DNA from: Hirundichthys speculiger
Taxonomy: Eukaryota; Chordata; Actinopteri; Beloniformes; Exocoetidae
Length of the DNA stretch: 64,000 bases
Reading direction: 5' to 3'
NCBI GenBank assembly: GCA_018398805.1
Contig: JAGFBZ010000178.1
Coordinates: 1,054,001 to 1,118,000 of the forward strand
The stretch's first letter is position 1. Each line of letters begins with the position of its first letter. Made by a program: the position numbers and the translations under genes. Positions 33,791 through 45,900 of the stretch are shown one piece after another. The notes under the pieces are model-generated. The model was not told the DNA's origin. It worked only from the letters and a program-made list of their open reading frames with translations, and did no database searches.

Positions 33791-34487
33791 CTGTGATCTC
33801 TTGACAATTTGCGTTTTAAGTTCCGTGGTTTTAGTTATTCGTGGATTTTTCAGAAATATATAATATAATTTAAAAAAAATTAAAAATCGCGGAAACATCA
33901 CAGGATGTTGTGCGCGTTCTCTCACAGAAGAGAAGAAATGTTGTGAGCCAGCCTGGCCCCTTTAAGTAGGTGGCCTTATGGGTAATGGTGTGGCCTTATG
34001 GGTAATGTAGTGTGTGTGTCGTGGGACGGCAGAAGAAAACGAGGTTAGATGAAAAGTGGAGTGAGCATCAACAGCAGCCCAGCGTGTATAGATTTACATT
34101 CTCTGTTAACCGACAGGAGCCCAACAATACAACCTGTGTGATGTTACAAGTTCCTGCAGTACCAGAATAAAGTGCCTGTTCCATGCAGAGAAAACTGGAC
34201 TTTTTTTGTTGTTGTTAGCGTGTTAGCCACTAATTACGAGCCAAAAATAGCAGAATACCAGTGGTTTCTTTACTACGGTTCAGAGACCAGAGGCTGTGAA
34301 GGTAACAGAAAGACCACAGTTGAGCCTTTGTCTTGTTTCACTGCAGTGCCTCGCTACTTTTTTGGGGTTTTTAAACACATTTTAAACACATTATTTAGGC
34401 TCGGGGGGCTCTGGTTCCAGTGCATGGATTTTGAGTATCGCGGTGGGTTGCCGGTCCCCATTAACCGCGAAAATTGAGGAATCACTG
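33791..34487. mobile_element. Tigger/pogo-like non-autonomous element
   Basis: The right end CCGCGAAAATTGAGGAATCA, then CTGTA, and the left CTGTGATCTCTTGACAATTT, then GCG, form a diverged inverted pair of the 'TTCCTCAATTTTCGCGG' type found in Tigger-like elements, with TA at each border. There is a short direct duplication GTGGCCTTATGGGTAATG near 33968-34008. No transposase seen. Confidence 0.45.
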
Positions 34488-36991
34488 TACTGTGATCAGG
34501 ATACCTCTGGATCCAACTGGATCTTTACTGGATATCAGTATGATAATACTAGTGTCACACTCTGATGAAACTGCAGCAGGGATGAAGTAGATCTGAATAC
34601 GTCATCAACGGATCATAATGTTGGTCCCACGAGGTCTGTCAGGATCCCTCTGTGAGCGTCCTTGTTGCTGAGCGGTGATGTTCTCATACTCTTCCCTCAG
34701 CTGCTTCCAGGCTCCAGCGTGGACTTTGATCACCTGAACGGAGAAGAAATCCAGCAGCGTTTGGGTTCACGACATCCTACAAAGACACCAGGAGACAGGT
34801 GGATCTGCCGCTCTGTCAAATACCGGAGTTGCTTCTCAGGATAGATTTATATTTGTACATCAGTTCTTGGTAATTATCAAAGAGGGCATCAGTGAGAAAA
34901 CAAACTTCAGAGAGCACATCAGCATCAAAGACATCATGTAATTTTAATGGGATTTTTATGTTCATGAAGTTGCTCTGAGTGTCATTCAGTGATATGATCG
35001 TGATACTTGTGGTGTGAACTTCACCATCCACTTGAATTACATCTGTGTTTTATAGTTCTTGGTGTGGACGGTCATTCACTTTGACAAACTGTAAGAGAAA
35101 GCGGTTAATAGTTAATGAAACTGTTTCCTTCTCCATCATTCCCTCTTCCAGGTCAGGGCTCCAGGTTGCAGAATGCACCTGTACTGGACAGGTGTGGACA
35201 GCTCCTACGAAACTGGACCCAGTTGGCCCAGTTAGGCCCTGCCTACAAACCAGGTAGGGTCCATTCAGAGCCCAGATGGGCAAACAGAGGCTGCGCCACC
35301 ATGGAACCTGCAGACAGACCCACTTGGGACCCACATTTGCTGCCAACATCATGTAGCAATGCTACTTCTGACAACATGGGGGTGTAGAGAGCAGACGAAG
35401 GAGCCGCTGACAGCACTGCGCTGATGGGTGGGGACGGGTGGGGACGGTCCAGGACGTCTTGTATTTGTCCCGCTGGAGCTGCACTTGTCTCATGTGAGGG
35501 GCTGACACAGGAACTTTTTTGTGATGCGCTGCCCTCACATGGTGTCTTGTTAATGGTGAGATACTGTTATCGTTGTGGGTGACGACGAAATGCATTGTGG
35601 AAGATGTAGTTTATTGTCAATATGCGCTTTAGAGCGGCGTATGCTTATTTTAAGTCTTAAAATATTAGTTTAAAATTTACCCCAATAATGCACAAGCTCT
35701 CGAGGGCCACATAAAATGACATGGCGGGCCACATTTGGCCCGTGGGCCTTGTGTTTGACATATGTGCTTTAACTTACGCATGTGGGCCCACAGATCAATT
35801 CTGGCTGGGTATTTATAATGTAGGACTCTGGCAGTGTCTCCAGAGCTTTTTCTTTTTTCCAGCAAAGGAATGTGACCTTCCTGTCAGAGGGATGAATACT
35901 GTTGTGGCTTGAGTTAAAGGTAATCCAACAAGAAGTTTCTTTTTCACTGTTTGGTGTGTTTTCTTTTTGGTAAAACTATAAAGAGGACAGCTCTACAAAC
36001 AAAAGTGGACAAAGAAAGAAAAATGATTAATATGACACAGCTGAACGTGCTCATGGCTCCATCTACTGGAGGGTCTTAAAACGACAGGGTCTGGAGGAGG
36101 ACTCATTTTTATCAATGACCTCAAGATAAGATAGTTAAATGGAGATTTTACAAACCAACTATTGTTCCATGTCCTCCATGAAATCTCTTTCCACTGCTGT
36201 GAATAATTCATCATTCCTCCATCAGCTTTATGAACTCTGCTGTTGCTCCACAAAAGAAATTAAATGTGCAGTTTTCTTGCTCAGTGTCCTGGAAATCACT
36301 GACTTATACGATCCGATTCAGCCGTTCTTGAAATAAAACATGAAGTGGAGAAGAGTTTTTATATTCCTTAGCTGGGCTGTTTTTATGGACTGAGATTATA
36401 TGAATTTGAATGTGAACTCAGTTGGAACAAATCAGATTTCAACTGAATTACAGTAAAGTGGACTTAACTGGAAAGTACCATCATTTAGACTGAAGTAAAT
36501 TGTATTTCTTGAACTTTACTGCAATTTTGTTGCAAAGTCACAAAGTCTGTGACTTTGTTTTGAATTAGCGTCATATAAGTATACAGTACTGAAATGAATT
36601 CAGTTAGGATAGAATTGCAGTAATCATTAAATTGACATGTTATTTTAAACATTTTTTTAAACAAATGTCTCGCCCTTCAACAGGATTTTACAGCTCGCAG
36701 TAACCGAAACGTCAGAAATATCTGAAACGTCAACGTATCTACAGTATTCTGAGATACGGAATACTTTAGTTGTAGTATCAAAAAATTTCCACTTGGTGGC
36801 GCCGTCGTGTTTCGCCTGCAGTTTAACTCAACGTGAGACTGTGAATACGAGGACGACTTTAAATTAGATTACTGCAGAAAAGGGAAGCTTTAAAAAATGA
36901 CTTCCATTGTTGAATCCTTGAAACACTGCAAAAGTTTCAGTTTGGTCAGAAGCGTTAGTTAATATGAGGAAATGAAAAAGTCCCGATCAGG
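34488..36991. other. Unassigned stretch, with one exon-like piece and repeat scraps
   Basis: 34701-34798 is an open, splice-bounded segment (see findings). 35150-35350 is rich in GGCCCA words, and 35700-35765 carries GGCGGGCCACATTTGGCCCG, an end-like motif of a common dispersed element. None gives a supported gene. Confidence 0.4.
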
Positions 36992-36995
36992 AAAA
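36992..36995 (-). terminator. Pol III TTTT terminator of tRNA-Glu
   Basis: On the minus strand four T follow the tRNA 3' end after 6 bases, a standard pol III stop signal. Confidence 0.7.
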
Positions 36996-37001
36996 GCGGA
37001 G

Positions 37002-37073
37002 TTCCCTGACCGGGAATCGAACCCGGGCCGCGGCGGTGAGAGCGCCGAATCCTAACCACTAGACCACCAGGGA
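37002..37073 (-). tRNA. tRNA-Glu (anticodon CTC)
   Basis: The 72-nt minus-strand sequence starts TCCCTGGTGGTCTAGTGG (D arm with A box). It has anticodon loop CTCTCAC with CTC at genomic 37040-37038, T arm GGTTCGATTCC (B box) and 3' end CAGGGAA pairing with the 5' TCCCTGG stem. No intron and no encoded CCA, as in nuclear tRNA genes. It lies alone, with no second tRNA in the window. Confidence 0.97.
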
Positions 37074-38022
37074 GGTGTGGCCGTTCGGCCTTTAGCAGAG
37101 TTTTTGACCACATCACCACTCTTCATCACCATGTCAGACACAGATGTACAAAAGGAGATGAGAAGACAGGGAAAGACAGGGAAATTTAATTGAATGAATA
37201 AAAACGGCATAAGAATGCAGGTTAAGATATTAGTTAAAAATACAGAAAAACAGAACAGAAAAACAGAGACAAATGTATGAGAATTATACTGAATAAAAAG
37301 CAACTAAAGATATAACAAGTCATGAAAACAAAACTCATTTCTGAAGTAAAGATGACCTCACAATGATAGAGATAATTAGTTTACACACATCTGAAAATTT
37401 TCTTTGACTCATCTCACAGTCTGGGGGCCACTAAAGACAGTAAGATCTGTGCTTCTTCTAAAGGTCATAAAAATCTCACAGTGAACAGAAACCAAATGAG
37501 GCAGTTTTGGCTAAACTGAGCGTGCAGGACAGTTGTGAAATAAAGAGTAAGTTCACTTCTGCGGGTGCACAAACAATGAATTTCCAGAAAGTCTGAGGCA
37601 GACATTGAAATAAACCCTGTTAATGAAATTAAATGAAATGAAAAATACTTTATTAATTCCAGAAGAGAAATTCAACAATAATCAGTTAATTAATCAGTTA
37701 ATCAGCTACACAGCCCTGAAAGTTATCTGGCATTGAAGTGAAACAGAAGAGCTCTTCCTCTTCCTCTTTTCTAAATGAGCTCTTTCATAACTTAATCCCT
37801 TCCTTTTACGCGTCTTCAGCATTATTTTATTTTAAAGAAAAGTGGTAAATAGGTGCATGCTCTGATTCATGTTCAAACACCAGATCAAAGCAGTTATTTC
37901 AGGAATGGTTCAGAGGACTCAGGTCTTCTCCACAGACAGCTGAGATGTTTCCTGACCATCTCTGAAGAGCAACCTTGTAACCTTCTTAGATTATTCTGCA
38001 ACATCTAAAGATCTGCACGGCT
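37074..38022. other. 3' flank of the TRIM-like gene
   Basis: On the minus strand an AATAAA-type signal is present at 37826-37831, about 190 bp after the SPRY stop. A retroposon-tail-like stretch (AATACTTTATTAATTCCAGA) is at 37646-37665. Confidence 0.45.
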
Positions 38023-39376
38023 CTAAGCAGTGTGCTTCACAGAGGTGATGATCAGAGGTGCAGAGTTTTGTCCATTATCATTAAGACAGGGACCGAAGAA
38101 AGGATAAAGCCTCTCAGTGAAGGAGAAGTGAGGAAATGAGTAGAGAAGAGCTGCAGTGTCTACGTCATAAAAAGAGACCAGACCCTTTTCATAATCCACA
38201 AATACCCCCACCTTCTCAGGAGCAGAGCTGACAGAGAGAGGGACTGAAGGATCATCAAGAGCTTTGTAAATTGTGTCCATTTCTCAGCCATATGGTCCAG
38301 TAACCATTCTGAGGATACAGAATGACCTCTCCCTTCCTCTTGATGGACTCTTTGGCGACGCCTACAGTCCACTTAGTCTTTCCTTTAACCTGAACCTCAA
38401 AGTAAAATCTACCTGAAGAGAAGCTCTGCTTCCCTAACACACTGGCAGAGGTGGAGAATCTCTCTGGATTATCAGGAAGATCCTTCTGCACATCACTGTG
38501 AGTCACTTGTTTCGCATCTTCAGACAGGATGAGCTTGGCATATGCCGTATCAGGATCAAGAGTGATGTCCACTGCATAGCGTTGGGCCATCTTCAGCTCG
38601 GCCCGAGTAAGTAGATTGGGAATTTCCTTCTTAATCATGTCAGCAAGTATCTTCTCCAGGTGAGGGTCAGAGAAAAGCTCCATTTCTGTCTTCCTCTTCT
38701 TCAGCTGCTGGATGAGCTGCTCCAGCTGTTGGACTAAGCCTTCAGCTTGTGCTTCTTTATTACTCTGCCTCTCTCTGATCGAGTCTATGAGCTCAGCCTG
38801 GCGTCTCTCTGCAGACTCTTTCAGAGCTGTGAACGCCTGAATTCCCTCTGCTATCTGTTCTTTTGCCTCTTTCTGACTGTCCTCCACTGTGAGCTTGAGC
38901 TCATCGATCATCAGTTGACTTTCCTGGATCATCTGGTCAATTTGAGTCTCTGTACTGAACAGCTTTTCTGGTCTTTTTTCTTTCAGATGAGGGTCATGTG
39001 TAATTTTGACAAAAACGGCTAAAAGTCCTGCACACACAACCCAGAAAATCCAGGATTTCCACATGGATCTGGTCTCGATGTCACCGGGAACTTCTTCTGC
39101 ATTATGGACTTGTTGTTCTGGGTTGATGTCAGGAGCTGCCTGTCTGAACGTATCTGCCAGGTCAGAGATCAAGGTGTTGACCTTCAGTTCAGGCTTTGGG
39201 GTGAAAATCTCATTACAGATGGGACACTGACAGCTGACATCATCATCCCAGTGTTCACTGATGCATTTTTTGCAGAAGTTGTGTCCACATGGTGTGCTGA
39301 CCGGATCAGTGAAGATATCCAGACAGATGGAGCACATGAACTTGTCCTCAGATGGTTGACTGCTGCCGGGAGACAT
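38023..39376 (-). CDS. TRIM-like RING / coiled-coil / PRY-SPRY protein with one frame break
   Basis: The frame from ATG at 39374-39376 gives 373 residues. A C3HC4 RING (C15, C18, C30, H32, C35, C38, C51, C54) predicts E3 ubiquitin ligase activity. No B-box follows; instead residues about 109-125 (SWIFWVVCAGLLAVFVKI) form a possible membrane segment. A coiled coil spans about 140-250 and PRY-SPRY starts near 275. The frame stops inside SPRY at 38255, but the minus-strand frame 38023-38280 continues the domain exactly where it broke off, so a single-base indel lies at about 38275-38290. The RING-coiled-coil-SPRY plan is that of the large fish TRIM sets (bloodthirsty/finTRIM type), many of which respond to interferon. 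An acceptor (TTGTCAG) at 39386-39390 shows a 5' UTR intron. Either a young pseudogene or an assembly error. Confidence 0.8.
39002..39052 (-). other. Putative transmembrane segment in place of B-box
   Basis: About 17 mostly hydrophobic residues (109-125) flanked by RSMWK on one side and HDPHLKEKR on the other, which suits a single membrane pass. It lies between RING and coiled coil, where TRIM proteins normally carry a B-box. Confidence 0.6.
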
Positions 39377-40338
39377 GTCTGCACTCTGACAACAGAAAGG
39401 AAAGTGTTAAAATGCAGAAGTACGGATAGCTACATGAAGCTACATCAGTTCAGTTCTGTCTCACAGCGTTTAACTGCCACAATAATTTGTGTCAATGTTT
39501 GCACTTTTGTTCGCATATTTATCCTTTTGGGTTTTTCTTTGTTCATTTCATATTGATTTTGTGTGTTGGAACAAGAGCAGAATCATTGTTGCATCGTTGC
39601 GTCCGTGTTGTACAAGGGGTAGTTTTAGTTGATGCACCTAAGGACCAATTAAGAAAGAGGTGTAGCACTAACCAGCAAGAACATGAAGCTAACTTAACTG
39701 CAATGAAGAGATGTTGGAAATGATTGAATATTTTTTGTTTTAGAAGATCATTTGTTTACCATTGTGGATATCTCCCTTGTGATATGTGCAGCCAGCGAGG
39801 CATGCTTGTTTTACACCATTCAAAGTTTTTTATTTTTTTATTTACTTGAGACAATTGTTTGTGCTTTATTATTTTGACGGTGGATTGGTGAATTGGCGGT
39901 GAAGTAAGAAGAAATAAATCCATCTGTATCAAGAACTGTGGTCCTGTGTATTTCCATGAGGGAGTGAAAGTCAAACTTGGAGCAGCTTAATCAGGCAACA
40001 TGCCCGGACTTGCCCAGAGCAGCTGTGCCGGACAGCTCGTTAAGGCGGGAACTGCAGATAAGCCACTCGCGTAATGTTAAGGACACACATGTTCAGTTTT
40101 TCATACAATTGTCTATAAAGCAGATAAGTTTTTTTCTGAAGTGGGACAAAAAACAAACTCAAAAGCAATAAGAAATTATGTGAAGCTTGTAACAGTGACA
40201 GTGTTTAAACGATATGACGTGGTTATTGGGTTAGCGTTTTGTTTTTTTGTTCCATTTAAGGAATTTGAAGGACATTTGGAGCAATACAAATAAGGAGACA
40301 TCTAAAGATACATTTCTGTTAAGGCTAGATGTTTTTGT

Positions 40339-41460
40339 TAGGGCTGGGCAAGTTAACGCATTATTATCGCGTTAACTCATTAATTTATTAACGCCAACAT
40401 TTATTATATCGCGTGTTAACGCATGTTGCTCACATGCTTTTGTTTTGCAAAAGTCTGTTACTGGCTGCTGCGGAACCAGAAAGACAATTGTCAGGTAAGC
40501 TAAAAACAGACATGGAGACCGGTAAATATCTGTGAACTTTACAGTTCGGGTAGCAACTCAGGTAGCAATATTAACAATTCTGTCTAAGAAAAAAAAAAAT
40601 CTGGACTGCAACAAAACTTTAGCATCATTCCTCCATGTTCCATCAGATCTGCTCCACGTGTTCACTGTCCTGCTGTTCTCTAGCTGGTTACTTCACTGCA
40701 GCTCCATCTAGTGGCACAGATGTGTAACGACAACAGAAAGTCCAGTTCTCGATTATAAAACAAATTCAGTTCTGTGGCCCGTTTTTTAATTTCATATTTT
40801 TGATTCAAGTCTAAAATTGAAATATAAAAAACTGGCTTTTTTTGTGTTAGATTAAAAAACAAAAAACATATTAAAATGTCATTTTTAATTTTTTTTTAAT
40901 TTTTGATTGACAATTGAAAATGGAAAGAATGAATGATACACGGATCGGTAAAGTTACTCAACTTTAACATGGACATTTTTATTTTAAAGTTCAACCCAGA
41001 CCGAAGATTTGACAGAAATTTGTAACAACTGACAAGTTTAACTCCCCATTAAAAGTTTCTGCTGTTACCTCAGAAGTTACCTGTTTTAATGTTCTGATTG
41101 TGCTGAGCCACAATCATTTTGTTGGATTTTGTTTGTAGACTTTTTTTTTTTTTTCTTTTTAAACACAGTATGACATTAATGCCCTGGCAGTGGCAATAAG
41201 CTTTATATTATTTTACATTTTTTAAGATGAGATTTACACTAAATATGTATTACTGACAAGTTCTGATGTTCAAAGTGTTTGAACAACAAATTTTATGGCA
41301 GTTTAGTTCATATGGCAGCAGAACATTTAAATAAAAGTGCATTTTACACTACTTTTGAATTCATTATTTGATTTTGCGTATACAATGCGATTAATCGTGA
41401 TTAATCAGGGAAATAATGCGATCAATCGCGATTAAAAATTTTAATCATTGCTCAGTCCTA
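40339..41460. mobile_element. Complete hAT-like element (1122 bp)
   Basis: Ends TAGGGCTGGGCAAGTTAACG and ATTGCTCAGTCCTA are flanked by a perfect 8-bp duplication GTTTTTGT (40331-40338 and 41461-41468). Inside, near 40540-40780, is a stretch homologous to 60250-60480 (CTGCAGCTCCATCTAGTGGC words). No transposase. Confidence 0.85.
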
Positions 41461-41590
41461 GTTTTTGTCCTACTGTGGTTTACTGAATATTGTCGGAAGA
41501 ACATTGTTATATTTTGACTTAGATCTTCAAGAGGTTGCTTGTGCAGTTAAATTAGAGAAATATTGTCATAATTTCTGTTTGTAACCCAAG

Positions 41591-42088
41591 ATGTCACAAC
41601 GCAGTGGAAAGGCTGGAGAGGTAGTTAACACAGAGCAAGCTACAGAATCAGAACAGCAAGAACAACCTCGTCGAGGTGAAAGAGCTTGCACGTTAACTGA
41701 AAAGGGAAAGGCATTCCAAGAGAAGTTAGAAGGGCTCATGCTACATTTTGATACCATTTATGAGCGATGGAAAGCTTTAACTAAGTTGGCTAAAAAATCT
41801 GTAATGAGACAGGATCCCAGTGAAATTCTGCAAGAACACATCAGTTCTATTGAGAAGGAACTGTCTGAACTGAATAGTATCTATGACGAATACAGAAGTA
41901 CTGACAGCCCATCTTATGATATGCGTCTGAAGTTGGATAATGGTACATTAATCACACAGATTGTGGTCCAGAATGCACAGTCTCAAACACAAGGAAAAAA
42001 AGAAGAAATCATTTGGCCATCCAGGTCCATCCAGGACACTAGATCTGCACGTTGGTTTCATTATAGCATAAACGAGTCGCTGAGGTGA
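41591..42088 (+). pseudogene. BEL/Pao gag N-terminal fragment
   Basis: The open frame of 165 codons (MSQRSGKAGEVVNTEQ start, then a LHFDTIYERWKALTKLAKKS helix) resembles in layout the N-terminal coiled-coil part of the Gag of the BEL/Pao element at 53152. It is cut off before any zinc knuckle. It could be an N-terminal relic or, less likely, a domesticated frame. Confidence 0.5.
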
Positions 42089-42128
42089 ATCTGAAACATG
42101 TCATGTCAGCTGTTTGTTGAACGTTTCA

Positions 42129-42545
42129 CACTGCAAATTATTTGGTTCTTACCAAGAAAAAAAACTTACATTTAGAAGATATTTTTTCTTGGTTTAATAA
42201 TTACTTTCTTATTTTAAGTCTTCAATTTATCGGTATGATCTTATATGAAGTAAAACTTTACTTTTTGTCTCAAACAGGCAGGGAATCCTAAAATGAGACG
42301 ATTAACACTTAAAATAATAAGTATGACGTTTTTCCTCCTCCTCATCAAAATAAATCTTGTTTTAAGATTCAATATCAAACTATACCTTTCTTAAATCTAG
42401 AAACAAGTGTTCCTACAATCTTAATTTAAGAAATCTTACCAAGTAAAATTGTCTTGCTGCATGGACAGATTTTTACACTTGTTTTGAGTACTTTTCCTTA
42501 GTTGTAGTGTTTTTATCTTCTTTGAAGACCCCCTTTTTTGCAGTG
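42129..42545. mobile_element. MITE with CACTGCAAA ends (417 bp)
   Basis: CACTGCAAA... and ...TTTTTTGCAGTG form terminal inverted repeats, with AT-rich, TCTTACCAAG-bearing interior sequence, a pattern frequent in fish genomes. Target duplication not resolved. Confidence 0.55.
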
Positions 42546-42835
42546 CAGACACGCCCTTTCACATTATTCTTTTATTTCCTTCAGCAGCATTTGATGAGCT
42601 TCATCCACACGCACTTTCTGAACTAGTAAATATCTTTTTGTTGGTGTGAAAACCTGATTTAACCTGGTTTTAACCTCTGAGCAGGAACAGGCCCTGTGAG
42701 CCCCTGAACTTGTTTCCAATGTGGTTGACCACGTGGCGTAGACGGGCGAGTTTACTTTGTACTCTTCACAGATATAAATGCAGCGTGCTACGATGCAACA
42801 CTGGTATATTAATAACAATTCAATGAGCAGCTCAC

Positions 42836-42930
42836 CTGCTCACGAGAAGAGACACCTGAACTGAAATCCACAAGGGCTTGAAGAGAGGATCTGCTGTGTT
42901 CTTCAGCAGCTAAACTTGTCATGGCCACCT
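42836..42930 (-). other. Probable non-coding first exon of the TRIM-like gene
   Basis: On the minus strand CGTGAGCAG is followed by GTGAGC, a good donor at 42835-42834. The coding exon has an acceptor at 39386. The upstream border is a guess set by the ISRE-like site just beyond it. Confidence 0.4.
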
Positions 42931-42940
42931 GCTGCAGACT

Positions 42941-42951
42941 GAAAGTGAAAG
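42941..42951 (+). promoter_or_regulatory. ISRE-like element GAAAGTGAAAG
   Basis: A double GAAA repeat with 2-base spacing, the binding pattern of interferon regulatory factors, lies about 105 bp upstream of the putative first-exon donor of the TRIM-like gene. A second GAA(C)TGAAAC-type site is on the minus strand at about 43293-43305, next to TATATAA at 43319-43325. Function is inferred. Confidence 0.45.
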
Positions 42952-42969
42952 TATGTCAGAGACTCTTCT

Positions 42970-45900
42970 TGAATATTGCAGACCAGCAAAATGCTCAAAC
43001 ATCTGCTTTTTTCATAGATTCAAATGAAAACTCTTTAACTGGAAGTGATCAGAGTAAAAATCCAGAGTTCAGGGTTCATTCAGACAATGAGGCAACTAGT
43101 GGAGACAAGTGAAAGGAAAAATAAAGACAAAAACCAAAATAATTTAAAAATAATCCAGAAAAAAAGTCAGGAACCAGTGGAGAATCCTTTCACTGAGCCT
43201 GAGATAAAGGACAGAGGATGAGGTGAAGGACAGAAAGAGCAGGTAACAGGACTGAACTCACTCTGCTGTCAAAGGCTCTGTGTTCCCTCTGTGTTGTTTC
43301 AGTTCACGGTCACATCAGTTATATACCCTGTGAGTTGTTCTGTGGTTTACTACTAAAGCTGTTTCTGCGTCCCGCCACTAACAGGAGTCAGGAAATACGG
43401 TCAGCTGTGAAGGCAGCAGGGAGGGGCTTCATTTTCACACAGCAACAGTCTGAGCTGCTTCCCTTCGCTGTTTCAGGCTGCATTTGCTCAAATGTCCATG
43501 AATCCAGCTGAGCAGCAGGCCAGTAACCAAGGTGATGGTGACATGAACGATCCACGGGGCAGTGGAGGGAAGATCACACATGAGTCTGGCTCATAACTCA
43601 GATTTCCAAAGAATCAACAGTTTCTTTTAAGAAAACTGTGCATGTAGAGTCCATGTGTACAGTCTCTAGTCCGTTAGCCTCGCCTGTTGCATGAAGATAC
43701 TTCCAGTATATCTTATATTTCTAATACAATATACACCAGTGTCAGAGTCACATTAGTGAATCCTTGAACCCGTACAGTGTAATGGATCACAGTCATCATG
43801 AGACATTCAAGTAAACAACTGTCTGTGCCAGAGCACGAGCAGAAGATTCATGAACAAAGAGAGCAGCAGTGACAGAGACCCTGCTGAGAGCAGGAGGGTC
43901 GTGCTGCAGCACCACCCTGTGGTGATCCTTGTAGCTACAACAGGCCTGTGTGAAGGAGCTCAGAAGATGAGGTGACGGCTCACTTGACTGGACTCATCAA
44001 GTTCAGGGATGAGAGACCAGTTTTTTCAGCTTGTGGGTCATCATCACTCTGCCATGAAGGTCTGCTTAGACTATCTGAATCTGAATCAGATGTGTTGGAG
44101 CAGAGAAGCAAGCAGGGCGGTGGCCCTCAGGGACCCGGGCTGGGATCGCTGCTGTGAAGCAATGCCCACCCCTTTACTGAAAATGTTTTCTCAGGTATAT
44201 GTCTTTAACAGCTGCTGACGCTCCTTTGATGGATGGGAATAGGAACAACTTGGTAAGTTTAGTTTTCCAGCGATAATTATTCAGACTTTTAATGAAGATG
44301 CTGAAGAGAACTCGACACTGTTGAGGAAAAATATTCTTTATATTTATGAATGCTCCTGTGACTGTACAGATCTAAGCAGGACTGAAAATAAATACCTGGC
44401 ATTGGTAGATTTTAGTGGACTTTAATTCTATTACATGCAAGCGGGCAGATGACGGATACGTACAGCACACTGCAGATGACCATGAAGACAATATGACACA
44501 ACAGGGCTGGACGATACGACCTCCATGTCAATATCATCATCAATTTGATATTCTACTTTGATGATGATTAATGAATTATTTAGTTTTCTTATATTTCTTT
44601 GCCTTCATATATCACTGACAAAGTTTTAGTTGTAAAATATCCCAGTTGCAACCATTATAACTGGGATATTTTCCTCATGAAAGAATTCATGTTTTAGTGA
44701 TTTTCTCTTTTTTTATTGATATAGGGAAAGAAAAATGCACTTAGATGAAGAATTTAAAGTCAGTTTGAACATGTCAAACAGTTGAAATAACTGCCAGGTT
44801 AAGGTGTTTCTGTGTTCTGATTGGCTGTCTGGCTCTGGTGCCAATAATGTTTAAAATCACTTCCTGTTGGTGAGCAGAGGTTCAGGATCTACAGTCAGCA
44901 TCAGCCTGCAGCTGCCAGCGTTTCTGAGCAGATCAAACACCCGTCTTTGAATATTAGATTTGTTAATAACGTTGGGAACTCTTTGAGTTGACCCCATTAG
45001 TGAACTGTATCATCCATCCATGTCTAGTGGTGGTAAACTGGTGGAAAACAAAGCATTTATAAATATATTACAGTATTATAATCCAACACAAAACCAGGTT
45101 AAACTGGGTAGGACCTTGCATCACTGGCTTTATTTGATCGGGAAATGTGAACGTAAATGTGTTCAGCCCTGTTAGTGACTGTAGGCTGATACAACAGCGC
45201 CTCTGTGTGGCGCATCGAAGCAACTGCAGCAGGAAGTGAAGGAAACGTCTCCGTTGGCTTTGACAGATGTTTTTTTCAGATCAGATCTTCTAATAACTCT
45301 TTTATAGAAAAGCAGATGTTCCGCCGGCACCAGTCTATCTGTGGATAACTAATAATAACACCTATTCTTCTTCGGCTTTTACTTTTATGAGATAGACGAC
45401 AGTTTTTTACAACGACAAAGAAACAACCACAAACCAGGTCAGTTTACTGTTTTAATGTTTGAACAAGTTTCGATACTAGAACCAGACTTGATCTTTTCCG
45501 GGACCAGTTGAAGCAAACTGCTGTAAAAGTGTTTATGAATCAGCTCTGAAACTTTCTCCAGATGTATGAACATAATCGTGTTTGTAGCCAACAACTATAA
45601 ACCGATCCTGGTCGTAATGAGTCGTCTCAGTGAGTGATTCGCTCATCTGTCACGTGACAGATACCGGGTCACTGGTGTGTATTTGCTTTTTGGGGTTTTC
45701 AAGTGGTTTTAATTGCTTGTGGAATTTTTTGTATTATACTTTATATTATACTGAAGCAAACCATGTTGCTTTCAATGTTTAGTGTTTAGAACCGTGGCCT
45801 TTTTATTTACAACGCCAGGTGGGGTTACAGCGCCTCCTGCTGGAAAATGAACGAAACGACTACTCCAAAAAAAAAAAAAAAAGATTCGTTCAGTTTACTG

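Larger units (their letters stand above)
39550..42090 (+). mobile_element. BEL/Pao-type relic in the TRIM 5' UTR intron, split by a hAT insertion
   Basis: The left part (about 39550-39960) looks like LTR sequence, with AATAAA near 39915. It is followed, on the far side of the hAT element at 40339-41460, by a gag-like frame at 41591-42088. No pol region remains. Borders are approximate. Confidence 0.45.

Noticed and set aside
34816..35031. Clean minus-strand 71-codon frame
   Set aside because: It has reasonable composition but no recognised family, no splice context and no neighbours; not enough to call a gene.
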